From NCBI GenBank assembly GCA_000433135.1, contig HF991970.1, forward strand, positions 10,589 to 20,563: DNA of 9,975 nucleotides. Reading direction: 5' to 3'. The notes beneath the pieces were generated by a model. The model did not search any database and was not told the origin of the DNA. It saw only the letters and a list, made by a program, of their open reading frames with translations. The translations under genes were made by a program, and so were the position numbers. Origin of the DNA: Clostridium sp. CAG:921 (GTDB lineage: Bacteria; Bacillota; Clostridia; TANB77; CAG-465). Positions 1-6,200 of the stretch are shown here, piece by piece. Positions within the stretch are counted from its first letter, which is position 1, and each line of letters starts with the position of its first letter.

Positions 1-524
1 AGTTCAACGGATGAGATGTAATGAACAATTTCATCTTTTTGAGTATCTGATTTTAATACTATATCAGTACTATATTCAAAAAACTCCCACAATACTCCAA
101 TTGTCATAGAAAAACAAAAAGAAACAAGTGCAACAAAAACAGGACTTAAGCTTATATGAAACTTCTTCTCTCTATTTAGTATGTCAATTAGTGAAAATCC
201 AATAGCAGCACATAAAAATCCATTTAAGGTATGCAACATTGTATCCCAATGCGGAAATATACCATAAAAATTTTGAATTTCACCAAGAATTTCAGCAGAA
301 AATATAAAAAGTAAAATAATTGATTCTAATAGTGTGGGCAAATGAATGTTTAATTTTTTGTCTACAATTATAGGAATCATAAATAAAATTAATGTTAAAA
401 CACATAAAAATACATTATTCCAGTTTTTATTGAGAATTTGTAGAATCATGCAAACTATAACTAAGAATCTTAAAATAAAATATAATGAAATGTCAATTTT
501 GCTATTTTTTGTAATTTTTTTCAT
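1..524 (-). CDS. YjdF/DUF2238-like integral membrane protein (partial, 3' end outside window)
   Basis: This gene reads leftwards and runs off the left edge, leaving the first 174 residues. The protein is strongly hydrophobic, with predicted membrane segments near residues 12-31, 38-54, 64-80, 98-114 and 126-146. Conserved-looking polar residues sit around the membrane: an AEILGE stretch near 78, HWDTMLH at 92-98, GF near 109 and GVLWEFFEY at 143-151. This WD..LH / WE..EY..D pattern recalls the YjdF (DUF2238) family of membrane proteins, whose function is unknown, so none is assigned. The start ATG (522-524, complement) follows the ribosome binding site AAGGTGGTG (531-539, complement) with 6 bases between. 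It is divergent from the RpiB-like gene. The 93-codon plus-strand frame over 346-627 is its shadow. Family placement is from remembered motif similarity, hence moderate confidence; that it is a coding gene is near certain. Confidence 0.72.
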   Translation of the reverse strand, partial: MKKITKNSKIDISLYFILRFLVIVCMILQILNKNWNNVFLCVLTLILFMIPIIVDKKLNIHLPTLLESIILLFIFSAEILGEIQNFYGIFPHWDTMLHTLNGFLCAAIGFSLIDILNREKKFHISLSPVFVALVSFCFSMTIGVLWEFFEYSTDIVLKSDTQKDEIVHYISSVE

Positions 525-540
525 TTCTATCACCACCTTA

Positions 541-569
541 ATTATAATATATTTGAGAGTTAAAATCAA
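541..569 (-). promoter_or_regulatory. Putative sigma-A promoter of the YjdF-like gene
   Basis: On the minus strand, TTGATT (564-569) and TATAAT (541-546) are separated by exactly 17 bases. The match is good, but transcription would begin near 534, inside the ribosome binding site of the gene, leaving a leader of only about 10 bases. The real promoter could therefore lie elsewhere in the divergent gap. Confidence 0.4.
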
Positions 570-577
570 TTTTTTAC

Positions 578-606
578 TTGAAAATAATGGATTATTAATA
601 TATAAT
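578..606 (+). promoter_or_regulatory. Sigma-A promoter of the RpiB-like/hpt operon
   Basis: TTGAAA (578-583) and a perfect TATAAT (601-606) are separated by 17 bases. Transcription would start near 613, giving a leader of about 20 bases that carries AAAGG (616-620) ahead of the ATG at 632. A short dyad, GATTAT/ATAATC (590-595 and 602-607), overlaps the -10 element. In such AT-rich DNA this may be chance. Confidence 0.7.
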
Positions 607-631
607 CATTTTATGAAAGGATTGTGATAAT

Positions 632-1276
632 ATGAAAATTGCTTTGATAAATGAAAACTCACAAGCAAATAAAAATAAGATAATTTGTGATACTTTAGAA
701 CAAGTCGTTAAGCCACACGGACATGAAGTTATAAATTTTGGAATGTATTCTGGTGAGGATGAGTGCAGTCTTACATATGTTCAAGTGGGAATTTTAGCTG
801 CTATATTATTAAATACAAAAGTAGTGGATTACGTTGTAACTGGCTGTGGTACTGGTGAAGGAGCAATGCTTGCATTAAATAGCTTTCCAAACGTTCTTTG
901 TGGACATATTGTTGATCCATCAGATGCCTATATGTTTTCTCAGATAAATGATGGAAATGCTGTTGCACTACCTTTTGCAAAGGGATTTGGATGGGGAGCA
1001 GAACTTAATTTAAAGTATATTTTTGAAAATTTATTTTTGTATCCAAGTGGAAATGGGTATCCAAAAGAAAGAGTAATCCCTGAGAAGAAAAATAAAAAAA
1101 TTTTGGATGAAGTCAAAAAAATTACTCATACTGATATGTTATTTATTTTGAAAAATATTGATAAAGAATTACTAAATGGAGCAATTAGAGGTAAAAAATT
1201 CAATGAATATTTTTTCAAAAATTGTGAAGACGATGAAATAAAGGAATACTTAAAAAGTGTAAAAAATGAATCTTAA
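632..1276 (+). CDS. RpiB/LacA/LacB-family sugar-phosphate isomerase-like protein
   Basis: The 214-residue product has the RpiB/LacAB fold signature: an N-terminal beta strand, then VVTGCGTGEGAML (68-80), which matches the family's catalytic CGTG loop with Cys72, and CGHIVDPSDA (91-100) followed by INDGNAVAL. RpiB proteins interconvert ribose-5-phosphate and ribulose-5-phosphate in the cytoplasm, and LacAB act on galactose-6-phosphate. Several classical residues are absent: the N-terminal DHxG motif is replaced by NENS, and the histidine of the usual HND.N motif is replaced by isoleucine. About 65 C-terminal residues (roughly 150-214, lysine-rich, helical) exceed the usual length of about 150. 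The substrate is therefore unclear and no gene symbol is given. It is first in an operon with the phosphoribosyltransferase 18 bases downstream. Family assignment is confident; activity is not. Confidence 0.88.
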   Translation: MKIALINENSQANKNKIICDTLEQVVKPHGHEVINFGMYSGEDECSLTYVQVGILAAILLNTKVVDYVVTGCGTGEGAMLALNSFPNVLCGHIVDPSDAYMFSQINDGNAVALPFAKGFGWGAELNLKYIFENLFLYPSGNGYPKERVIPEKKNKKILDEVKKITHTDMLFILKNIDKELLNGAIRGKKFNEYFFKNCEDDEIKEYLKSVKNES

Positions 1277-1294
1277 AGGAGAAAATGAAAAAAT

Positions 1295-1810
1295 ATGGAA
1301 AAAGTATTGTTTAATGAAATACAAATTAGTAAGGCACTAGAAAAGATGGCAAAAAAAATTGATGAATATATAATGTCATTGCCAGAATTAACAAGAAATG
1401 ATGTAATTATTGTTGGACTATTAAATGGATGCATTCATTTTGTAAGTGATTTAACAAGGAAAATAAAGTCTGATCATAAATTAGCGTTTGTTCGTGCAAG
1501 TAGCTATATAAACAATAAACAGGGAAATTTAAGTATTAGTGGAGACATTCCTGATTTTTCAAATAGCCACGTTATAATATTAGACGATATATGTGACACT
1601 GGTAAGACTCTAAAAAAAGTAGTTGAGATAGTAAATGAAGATAATCCATTATCAGTAAAAACAGGAGTTTTATTAAATAAAAAAATTCCAAATAAAGAAT
1701 TTGAAGTAGACTATAAAGCATTTGATATAGATGATGTATTTGTTTATGGATATGGATTAGATTATGATGAATATAAAAGAAATTTGCCAGATATAAGAAT
1801 TCTTGTTTAG
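1295..1810 (+). CDS. hpt: Hypoxanthine phosphoribosyltransferase
   Basis: This 171-residue type I phosphoribosyltransferase should transfer phosphoribose from PRPP to hypoxanthine (and often guanine), forming IMP or GMP in cytoplasmic purine salvage. The PRPP loop VIILDDICDTGKTL covers 93-106, with the acidic pair D97-D98 and the DTG turn. GLLNGCIHFVSDL (41-53) matches the family's first conserved loop (usually G(V/L)LKGa..F..DL), SSY at 69-71 matches the flexible-loop motif, LNKK (127-130) carries the purine-contacting lysine, and DVFVYGYGLDYDEYKRNLP (147-165) is the typical C-terminal signature. Length is normal for the family. The ribosome binding site AAAGGAG (1275-1281) overlaps the stop codon of the upstream gene and lies 13 bases from the ATG, a rather long gap. 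An out-of-frame ATG at 1285 opens only nine codons and is too close to the site to be a start. A hairpin follows the stop codon. Confidence 0.93.
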   Translation: MEKVLFNEIQISKALEKMAKKIDEYIMSLPELTRNDVIIVGLLNGCIHFVSDLTRKIKSDHKLAFVRASSYINNKQGNLSISGDIPDFSNSHVIILDDICDTGKTLKKVVEIVNEDNPLSVKTGVLLNKKIPNKEFEVDYKAFDIDDVFVYGYGLDYDEYKRNLPDIRILV

Positions 1811-1820
1811 CATTGTTAAA

Positions 1821-1859
1821 AAAGATATTTACTTAGTCTAAATACAAGTAAATATCTTT
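1821..1859 (+). terminator. Hairpin terminator after hpt
   Basis: AAAGATATTTACTT (1821-1834) pairs perfectly with AAGTAAATATCTTT (1846-1859) around an 11-base loop, starting 10 bases after the hpt stop. The following T-tract is weak (CTTTATTATAG), while an A-tract precedes the stem, so the signal would be better in the opposite direction. It probably ends the RpiB-like/hpt transcript before the next promoter at 1888. Confidence 0.65.
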
Positions 1860-1887
1860 ATTATAGTGTTTATGTAAAAATTAATGA

Positions 1888-1916
1888 TTGAAAATAATTA
1901 TATTTTGTTATATAAT
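1888..1916 (+). promoter_or_regulatory. Sigma-A promoter of the small membrane protein - DtxR-like regulator unit
   Basis: TTGAAA (1888-1893) and a perfect TATAAT (1911-1916) are separated by 17 bases. Transcription would start near 1923, at or just ahead of the ribosome binding site AAGGTGGAG (1924-1932). The leader is therefore very short, about 15 bases. Confidence 0.7.
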
Positions 1917-1937
1917 TAATTAAAAGGTGGAGTATTA

Positions 1938-2225
1938 ATGTTAAAACAAAAAGTTTTTAATTATATAACGGTAATTTTTGCAGTACTTACTATTACACTT
2001 GCAATAGCATCTGATAATCATATATATAGTATTATTTCTTTGATGATCACTTTTATTATTGGGTTTTTTAGTAGGAAATTTAACAATGAAATTACAAGGC
2101 TTACAAAAAAAGATAAAGATTTTTTAGAAAATAGTAAGTATATAAAAAACGATAAGGAACTTGTAAAAAAAGAGTTAAGGAGAAAAGTTGAAGAATATAA
2201 AAAAAGAAAAAAGGAGATATCTTGA
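1938..2225 (+). CDS. Small two-helix membrane protein of unknown function
   Basis: I do not recognise this 95-residue protein. Two hydrophobic segments (about 7-24 and 29-45) are separated by a short polar turn. They are followed by a highly charged, lysine/glutamate-rich tail (46-95) that looks helical and may form a coiled coil. The positive charge after the second segment suggests that both termini lie in the cytoplasm. The start is secure: AAGGTGGAG (1924-1932) sits five bases before the ATG, with a sigma-A promoter just upstream. Its TGA stop shares one base with the ATG of the DtxR-like regulator gene, and the regulator's ribosome binding site AAGGAG (2211-2216) lies inside the last codons, so the two are translationally coupled. 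The pairing suggests a shared job such as membrane sensing or metal handling, but that is inference only. Confidence 0.8.
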   Translation: MLKQKVFNYITVIFAVLTITLAIASDNHIYSIISLMITFIIGFFSRKFNNEITRLTKKDKDFLENSKYIKNDKELVKKELRRKVEEYKKRKKEIS

Positions 2226-2692
2226 TGAGTGCAACGCTAGAAGAATATTTAAAAATAATGTATATTTTACAAAAACAAAATGGCGCAATTAGAGTAACAG
2301 ACATTGCAAATGCTTTAGAATGTAGTAAACCAAGTGTTAATAGGGCAATAAAGGTTTTGTGCGAGGATAAGCTTTTAGAATATGAAGTGTATGGTAAGAT
2401 TTTTCTTACTGAATCAGGAATAAAAAAAGCAGAATCTATACTTAGGACGCATAATATTTTAAAAGCATTTTTTGTTCAAGTTCTTGAACTAGAAAGCGAA
2501 AAGGCAGAAATAGAAGCAAGTAATATTGAACATGCCATTTCTGAGACGACTGTGCAAAAACTAGAAAACTATATATCTAGTATAATAGATGTTTCAAATC
2601 TAGGGTGCAATTATGATCCAAATTGTTTGAAATGCAGAAATTGTATTAATAAAAATACAAAGTTAAGATTTAAATTGAAGAATAATAGGTGA
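2225..2692 (+). CDS. DtxR/MntR-family transcriptional regulator with altered metal site
   Basis: The 155-residue protein has the DtxR/MntR layout: an N-terminal winged helix (about 5-62, with the helix-turn-helix VTDIANALECSKPSVNRAIKVL at 24-45 and the wing near 52-62), then a helical dimerisation and metal-binding region (64-123). The family represses metal-uptake genes when Mn or Fe is bound. Aligned by eye to Bacillus subtilis MntR, His76, Glu102 and His103 match the ligands His77, Glu102 and His103, and Glu7 replaces Asp8. Lys10 replaces Glu11 and Ser99 replaces Glu99. A cysteine cluster, CX5CX2CX2C (128, 134, 137, 140), ends the protein, and there is no SH3-like domain. The chosen ATG is eight bases after AAGGAG (2211-2216); a TTG one codon upstream is less likely. 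It overlaps its upstream neighbour by one base and is closely followed by a membrane-protein gene. Targets are not evident; autoregulation is possible. Confidence 0.85.
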   Translation: MSATLEEYLKIMYILQKQNGAIRVTDIANALECSKPSVNRAIKVLCEDKLLEYEVYGKIFLTESGIKKAESILRTHNILKAFFVQVLELESEKAEIEASNIEHAISETTVQKLENYISSIIDVSNLGCNYDPNCLKCRNCINKNTKLRFKLKNNR

Positions 2693-2697
2693 GTTGT

Positions 2698-3183
2698 GTG
2701 ATAAAAAAAGTAATATTTTCTATTTTCATATTTTTAATTTATTTGCCAGTGAGTATTATTGCAAGTTATAGCTCATATTTGTTTTTAAACAGTATAATAA
2801 ATATTTATAGTTTGGCTTGGGTTAATGTAATTTTTTTAATCCTACTTCTTGCAATGCTCTTATTTTTTATGTATATGCTTGTAGTTATAATTAATAAATT
2901 TTCGAATAAAGTAGCTAGTATAAAAAGTAAGAAAAAGTTTATGTTTTTTACAGTTATAATTCCTGTTATTTTTTTATGTGCAAGTGCTATAATACTAAAC
3001 TATTCAGTATTATATGATAAGACTATAGAAAATAGTATAACTAGTGCTAAAGATATATTTGCAATTGGAACGTCACTTAATGCGATATCTGTGGTGTTAA
3101 TAGTTTTTGCAATTTGCTATGTAGTAGCATTAGTTTTATATGAGATAGCTAATATTATATACTTGAAAGTAAATAAAAAATAA
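2698..3183 (+). CDS. Four-helix membrane protein of unknown function
   Basis: I do not recognise this protein, 161 residues from the chosen start. It has four hydrophobic segments, near residues 5-30, 41-66, 82-101 and 128-150. A lysine-rich loop (67-81) between the second and third is probably cytoplasmic, and a polar loop (102-127) between the third and fourth is probably outside. No catalytic motif is visible. The GTG at 2698 is preferred because AGGTGA (2687-2692) lies five bases ahead and the product then begins MIKKVIFSIF. The GTG at 2689, adding three residues, would overlap the regulator gene by four bases but has no good ribosome binding site. It is the third gene of a compact unit with the DtxR-like regulator and the two-helix membrane protein, so it may be controlled by or work with them; this is inferred from position alone. 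Confidence 0.78.
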   Translation: MIKKVIFSIFIFLIYLPVSIIASYSSYLFLNSIINIYSLAWVNVIFLILLLAMLLFFMYMLVVIINKFSNKVASIKSKKKFMFFTVIIPVIFLCASAIILNYSVLYDKTIENSITSAKDIFAIGTSLNAISVVLIVFAICYVVALVLYEIANIIYLKVNKK

Positions 3184-3197
3184 AAATTACATAAAAG

Positions 3198-3229
3198 ATT
3201 TTGACATTTTAAGTTAAAAATGTTAAAAT
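3198..3229 (+). promoter_or_regulatory. Sigma-A promoter of der-plsY-ppaC, embedded in a dyad
   Basis: A consensus TTGACA (3201-3206) and TAAAAT (3224-3229) are separated by 17 bases, so transcription starts near 3236, downstream of the alternative in-frame ATG at 3220. The two elements lie in the arms of an imperfect inverted repeat (3198-3210 and 3217-3229, 13 positions with one G/T mismatch, six-base loop). The dyad could be an operator, or, when transcribed from upstream, a weak AT-rich terminator for the preceding unit. Confidence 0.7.
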
Positions 3230-3261
3230 TAGTTGACAAAATTGCGTTAGGAGGGACGTGT

Positions 3262-4593
3262 ATGGCAAAAAAAGTTGTAGCAATAGTTGGTAGACCTAAT
3301 GTTGGAAAATCAACTTTGTTTAACGTATTAGCAGGTGAGAAAATATCTATAGTAAAGGATATACCTGGTGTTACAAGAGATAGAATATACGCTGATTGCA
3401 AATGGAGGGATACAACATTTCAAATAATAGATACAGGAGGTATCGAACCAGAATCAGATGATATAATTTTAAAACAAATGAGAAGGCAAGCAATACTTGC
3501 AATGGATATAGCAGACGTTATAGTATTTATAACAGATGTTAAGGCAGGTGTTACTGCATCAGATGAGGAAGTAGCCACTATTCTTAGACGTACTAATAAA
3601 CCTGTTATTTTGGCTTGTAATAAATGTGATAAAATAGGAGCACCTCCTATGGAACTTTATGAGTTCTATAATTTAGGTCTTGGAGAACCTCTTCCAATTT
3701 CAGCTAATGGAAGGCTTGGAATAGGAGAATTACTTGATGAAATTTATTATAAATTTGAAAATATAGAATCAGAAGATTATGGTGATGAAACTGTAAAAAT
3801 TGCAATAATTGGTAAGCCAAATGCAGGAAAATCTTCTCTAGTAAATAAGATCTTAGGAGAGGAAAGAGTAATTGTATCAGATATTGCTGGAACAACAAGA
3901 GATGCAATAGATACTTACTTTGAAAATAAACATGGAAAGTATGTATTTATAGATACTGCAGGAATAAGAAGAAAAAATAAAGTATACGATGAACTTGAAA
4001 GATATTCAGTTTTAAAGGCTAAGGCTGCTATTGATAAAGCAACTGTATGTATTTTGTTAATAGATGCAACTGAGGGAGTTACTGAGCAAGATGAAAAAAT
4101 AGCAGGTCTTGCTCATGAATCTGGAAAAGGAGTTATTATAGTAATAAACAAATGGGATTTAATTGAAAAAGAAACTAATACTATGTCAAATTATAAAAAG
4201 CAAGTATATGAAAAATTAGCCTATCTTTCTTATGCACCAATTCTATTTATTTCTGCATTAACAGGGCAAAGAATACAAAATTTATTTGACGTTATAAATG
4301 AAGTAAATAGACAAAACGATTTAAGAGTTCCTACAGGGCTTCTAAATGATACACTATCAGAGGCAGTAGCCATTACTCAGCCACCTTCAGATAAAGGAAG
4401 AAGATTAAAGATTTACTATATGACACAGGTTTCAACAAGACCACCTACTTTTGTGGTATTTGTTAATTCTAAGCCTTTAATGCATTTTTCTTATGTAAGA
4501 TACTTAGAAAATCATTTAAGAAAAAAATTTGGGTTTGTTGGAACACCAATACATATGATTATACGAGAAAAAGGCCAGAAAAAGGAGATGTGA
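3262..4593 (+). CDS. der: Ribosome biogenesis GTPase Der (EngA)
   Basis: Der is an essential tandem-domain GTPase that assists assembly of the 50S ribosomal subunit. This copy has 443 residues, normal for the family. The first G domain has GRPNVGKS (10-17), DTGG (57-60) and NKCD (120-123). The second has GKPNAGKS (184-191), DTAG (231-234) and NKWD (296-299). The C-terminal KH-like domain runs from about 350 to 436. All nucleotide-binding motifs are intact. The start ATG is set by AGGAGGG (3249-3255) six bases upstream and by the homologous beginning MAKKVVAIVGRPNVGKS. A 14-codon extension to 3220 would start inside the promoter and is rejected. The gene is first in an operon: its TGA shares one base with the ATG of plsY, whose ribosome binding site AAAGGAG (4581-4587) lies in the last der codons. 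der next to plsY is common in Clostridia. Confidence 0.98.
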   Translation: MAKKVVAIVGRPNVGKSTLFNVLAGEKISIVKDIPGVTRDRIYADCKWRDTTFQIIDTGGIEPESDDIILKQMRRQAILAMDIADVIVFITDVKAGVTASDEEVATILRRTNKPVILACNKCDKIGAPPMELYEFYNLGLGEPLPISANGRLGIGELLDEIYYKFENIESEDYGDETVKIAIIGKPNAGKSSLVNKILGEERVIVSDIAGTTRDAIDTYFENKHGKYVFIDTAGIRRKNKVYDELERYSVLKAKAAIDKATVCILLIDATEGVTEQDEKIAGLAHESGKGVIIVINKWDLIEKETNTMSNYKKQVYEKLAYLSYAPILFISALTGQRIQNLFDVINEVNRQNDLRVPTGLLNDTLSEAVAITQPPSDKGRRLKIYYMTQVSTRPPTFVVFVNSKPLMHFSYVRYLENHLRKKFGFVGTPIHMIIREKGQKKEM

Positions 4594-5207
4594 TGTCAAT
4601 GTTAGACCTTTATACTATAGCTATTTTTCTAATAATGTATCTTATATGTAGTATAAATCCAGCAATTATTATATGTAAATTAAAAACAGGTGAAGATATA
4701 AGAAAACTTGGAAGTGGAAATGCAGGAAGTGCTAATGCAATGAGAGTGCTTGGAAAGCCTTTAGGACTTGTTGTTGTAATATTTGATGTGTTAAAAGTCT
4801 TTGCTGCATATTATATTTGCGCATGGATTGCTAAGATATTTTCACATAGTCAAGATGAAGTTACATTTAAAGTAGTATTTATACTTGCAACAGTTATAGG
4901 TCATGTATTTCCAGTCTATTATCATTTTAAAGGTGGAAAAGGAGTAATTGTAGGTGTGACCGTAATTTTTATACTTGAACCACAAAATGCCATAATCTGT
5001 ATTGTAGCTTCACTTTTAATTTTCTTGTATACAAAAACTCCAGCTAAAGCTACTTTATCAGGGCTTATTTTATATGTTATTATATCGCTTGTTAAAGGAC
5101 ATGAGTATTTATTGCCGGTTTTGATATCTTCAGCTATTATAATGTTTAAGCACAGATCAAACATATATAGAATTATTACTAAACAAGAAGAAAAAATAAA
5201 ATTTTAA
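4593..5207 (+). CDS. plsY: Acyl-phosphate:glycerol-3-phosphate acyltransferase PlsY
   Basis: PlsY is a membrane enzyme that acylates position 1 of glycerol-3-phosphate using acyl-phosphate, giving lysophosphatidic acid, the first step of phospholipid synthesis. The 204-residue product has several membrane helices and the three family motifs: GSGNAGSANAMRVLGKP (41-57), binding glycerol phosphate; GHVFPVYYHFKGGKGV (about 104-119); and KHRSNIYR near residue 190. The usual T of the SGNxG(A/S)TN motif is alanine here. Of three possible starts (GTG 4590, ATG 4593, ATG 4599), ATG 4593 has the best spacing, five bases after AAAGGAG, and overlaps the der stop codon by one base, indicating translational coupling. 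In many clostridia gpsA follows, supplying the glycerol-3-phosphate; here ppaC follows instead. Confidence 0.97.
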   Translation: MSMLDLYTIAIFLIMYLICSINPAIIICKLKTGEDIRKLGSGNAGSANAMRVLGKPLGLVVVIFDVLKVFAAYYICAWIAKIFSHSQDEVTFKVVFILATVIGHVFPVYYHFKGGKGVIVGVTVIFILEPQNAIICIVASLLIFLYTKTPAKATLSGLILYVIISLVKGHEYLLPVLISSAIIMFKHRSNIYRIITKQEEKIKF

Positions 5208-5231
5208 TTGAAGAAAGGAATGGAATTTTTT

Positions 5232-6152
5232 ATGAATAATGTATTAGTTTTTGGGCATAAAAGCCCAGATACAGATACTATAACCTCATCTGTTGTTATG
5301 GCAAATTTAGAAAAAATGCTAGGAAATGATGCAATAGCTTGTAGGTTAGGTAATCTTAATAAAGAAACAAAATTTGTTTTTGACTATTTAGGAATGGAAG
5401 AACCTAAATTAATAGAAAAAGTTGAAAAAGGACAAAATGTAATTTTAGTTGATCACAATGAATCTAAGCAAAGTGCCGATGGAATAAATGAGGCAAATAT
5501 ATTAAAAGTTGTAGATCATCATAGTATTGATTTTAAAACAGGATATCCTTTGTTCTATCATGCTGAACCAGTTGGATGTACGGCTACAATACTGTATAAA
5601 TTATATAATCAAAATAACATAGAAATTGAAAAAAATATGGCAATTTTAATGTTATCAGCAATAATATCAGATACACTTCTTTTTAAATCTCCAACATGTA
5701 CTAATCAAGATAAAGAAGTAGCACAAAAGTTAAATGAAATAGCTAAACTTGATATTGAAAAGTATGGTATGGAAATGCTAAAAGCAGGAACTGATTTATC
5801 TGATTTTTCTGAAGAAGAACTTATAGGCTTAGATGCTAAGGAATTTGAAATAGCAAATAAGAATGTGGTAGTTGCTCAAATAAATGTTGTAGACATCAAT
5901 GATGTAATGCTTAAGAAAGATAAATTAGAGGTAGCGATAAAAAAAGTAATTTCTGAAAAGAATTTAGGATTATTTTTCTTTGCTATAACAGATATAATAA
6001 ACAGTAATTCTCAAGTAATTGCTATTGGAGAAATGGCAAGTATAGTTGAGAAAGCGTATAATGTGAAATTAAACAACAATACTGCACTTCTAGAGGGAGT
6101 AGTTTCAAGAAAGAAACAAATAATTCCAGTATTAACACAAAGTGCACAATAA
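5232..6152 (+). CDS. ppaC: Manganese-dependent inorganic pyrophosphatase (family II, DHH)
   Basis: The enzyme hydrolyses cytoplasmic pyrophosphate to phosphate, pulling nucleic-acid and lipid synthesis forward. The 306-residue product closely resembles Bacillus subtilis PpaC (309 residues). The N-terminal DHH domain has GHKSPDTD with ligands His9, Asp13 and Asp15, VDHNE with Asp74, VVDHH (94-97 region) and the metal ligand Asp147 in IISDTLLFKSPTC. The C-terminal DHHA2 domain ends in the substrate-binding SRKKQ (292-296). There are no CBS inserts, so no adenine-nucleotide regulation is expected. The ATG at 5232 fits the family start, although the nearest good ribosome binding site, AAAGGA (5214-5219), is 12 bases away. 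An ATG at 5220 directly abuts that site and a TTG at 5208 lies before it. It follows plsY with no separate promoter visible, and ends at a shared bidirectional terminator. Confidence 0.97.
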   Translation: MNNVLVFGHKSPDTDTITSSVVMANLEKMLGNDAIACRLGNLNKETKFVFDYLGMEEPKLIEKVEKGQNVILVDHNESKQSADGINEANILKVVDHHSIDFKTGYPLFYHAEPVGCTATILYKLYNQNNIEIEKNMAILMLSAIISDTLLFKSPTCTNQDKEVAQKLNEIAKLDIEKYGMEMLKAGTDLSDFSEEELIGLDAKEFEIANKNVVVAQINVVDINDVMLKKDKLEVAIKKVISEKNLGLFFFAITDIINSNSQVIAIGEMASIVEKAYNVKLNNNTALLEGVVSRKKQIIPVLTQSAQ

Positions 6153-6162
6153 TATAAAGAAA

Positions 6163-6199
6163 AAGGGGCATACTACTTTTATATTGTAGTATGCCTCTT
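6163..6199. terminator. Bidirectional terminator between ppaC and the ytaF-like gene
   Basis: AAGGGGCATACTAC (6163-6176) pairs with GTAGTATGCCTCTT (6186-6199), a 14-pair stem with one G-U and a nine-base loop. Read leftwards, the hairpin is followed by TTTTTCTTT, a strong U-tract, and it lies one base from the stop codon of the ytaF-like gene. Read rightwards the T-tract is poor, so it is mainly the terminator of the minus-strand gene but probably also stops ppaC. Confidence 0.85.
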
Positions 6200-6200
6200 G

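Noticed and set aside
346..627. A 93-codon open frame on the plus strand
   Set aside because: It lies largely antisense to the YjdF-like gene, runs through the divergent promoters and lacks a ribosome binding site.
1285..1314. Possible short upstream peptide (ATG at 1285) before hpt
   Set aside because: Only nine codons before TAA, and three bases from the ribosome binding site; no sign of leader-peptide control.
1811..1937. Possible riboswitch or small RNA between hpt and the next gene
   Set aside because: The gap is fully explained by a simple hairpin and a promoter with a leader of about 15 bases; there is no room for a structured aptamer.
3220..3261. 14-codon N-terminal extension of Der
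   Set aside because: The ATG at 3220 lies between the -35 and -10 elements, and AGGAGGG fits only the ATG at 3262.
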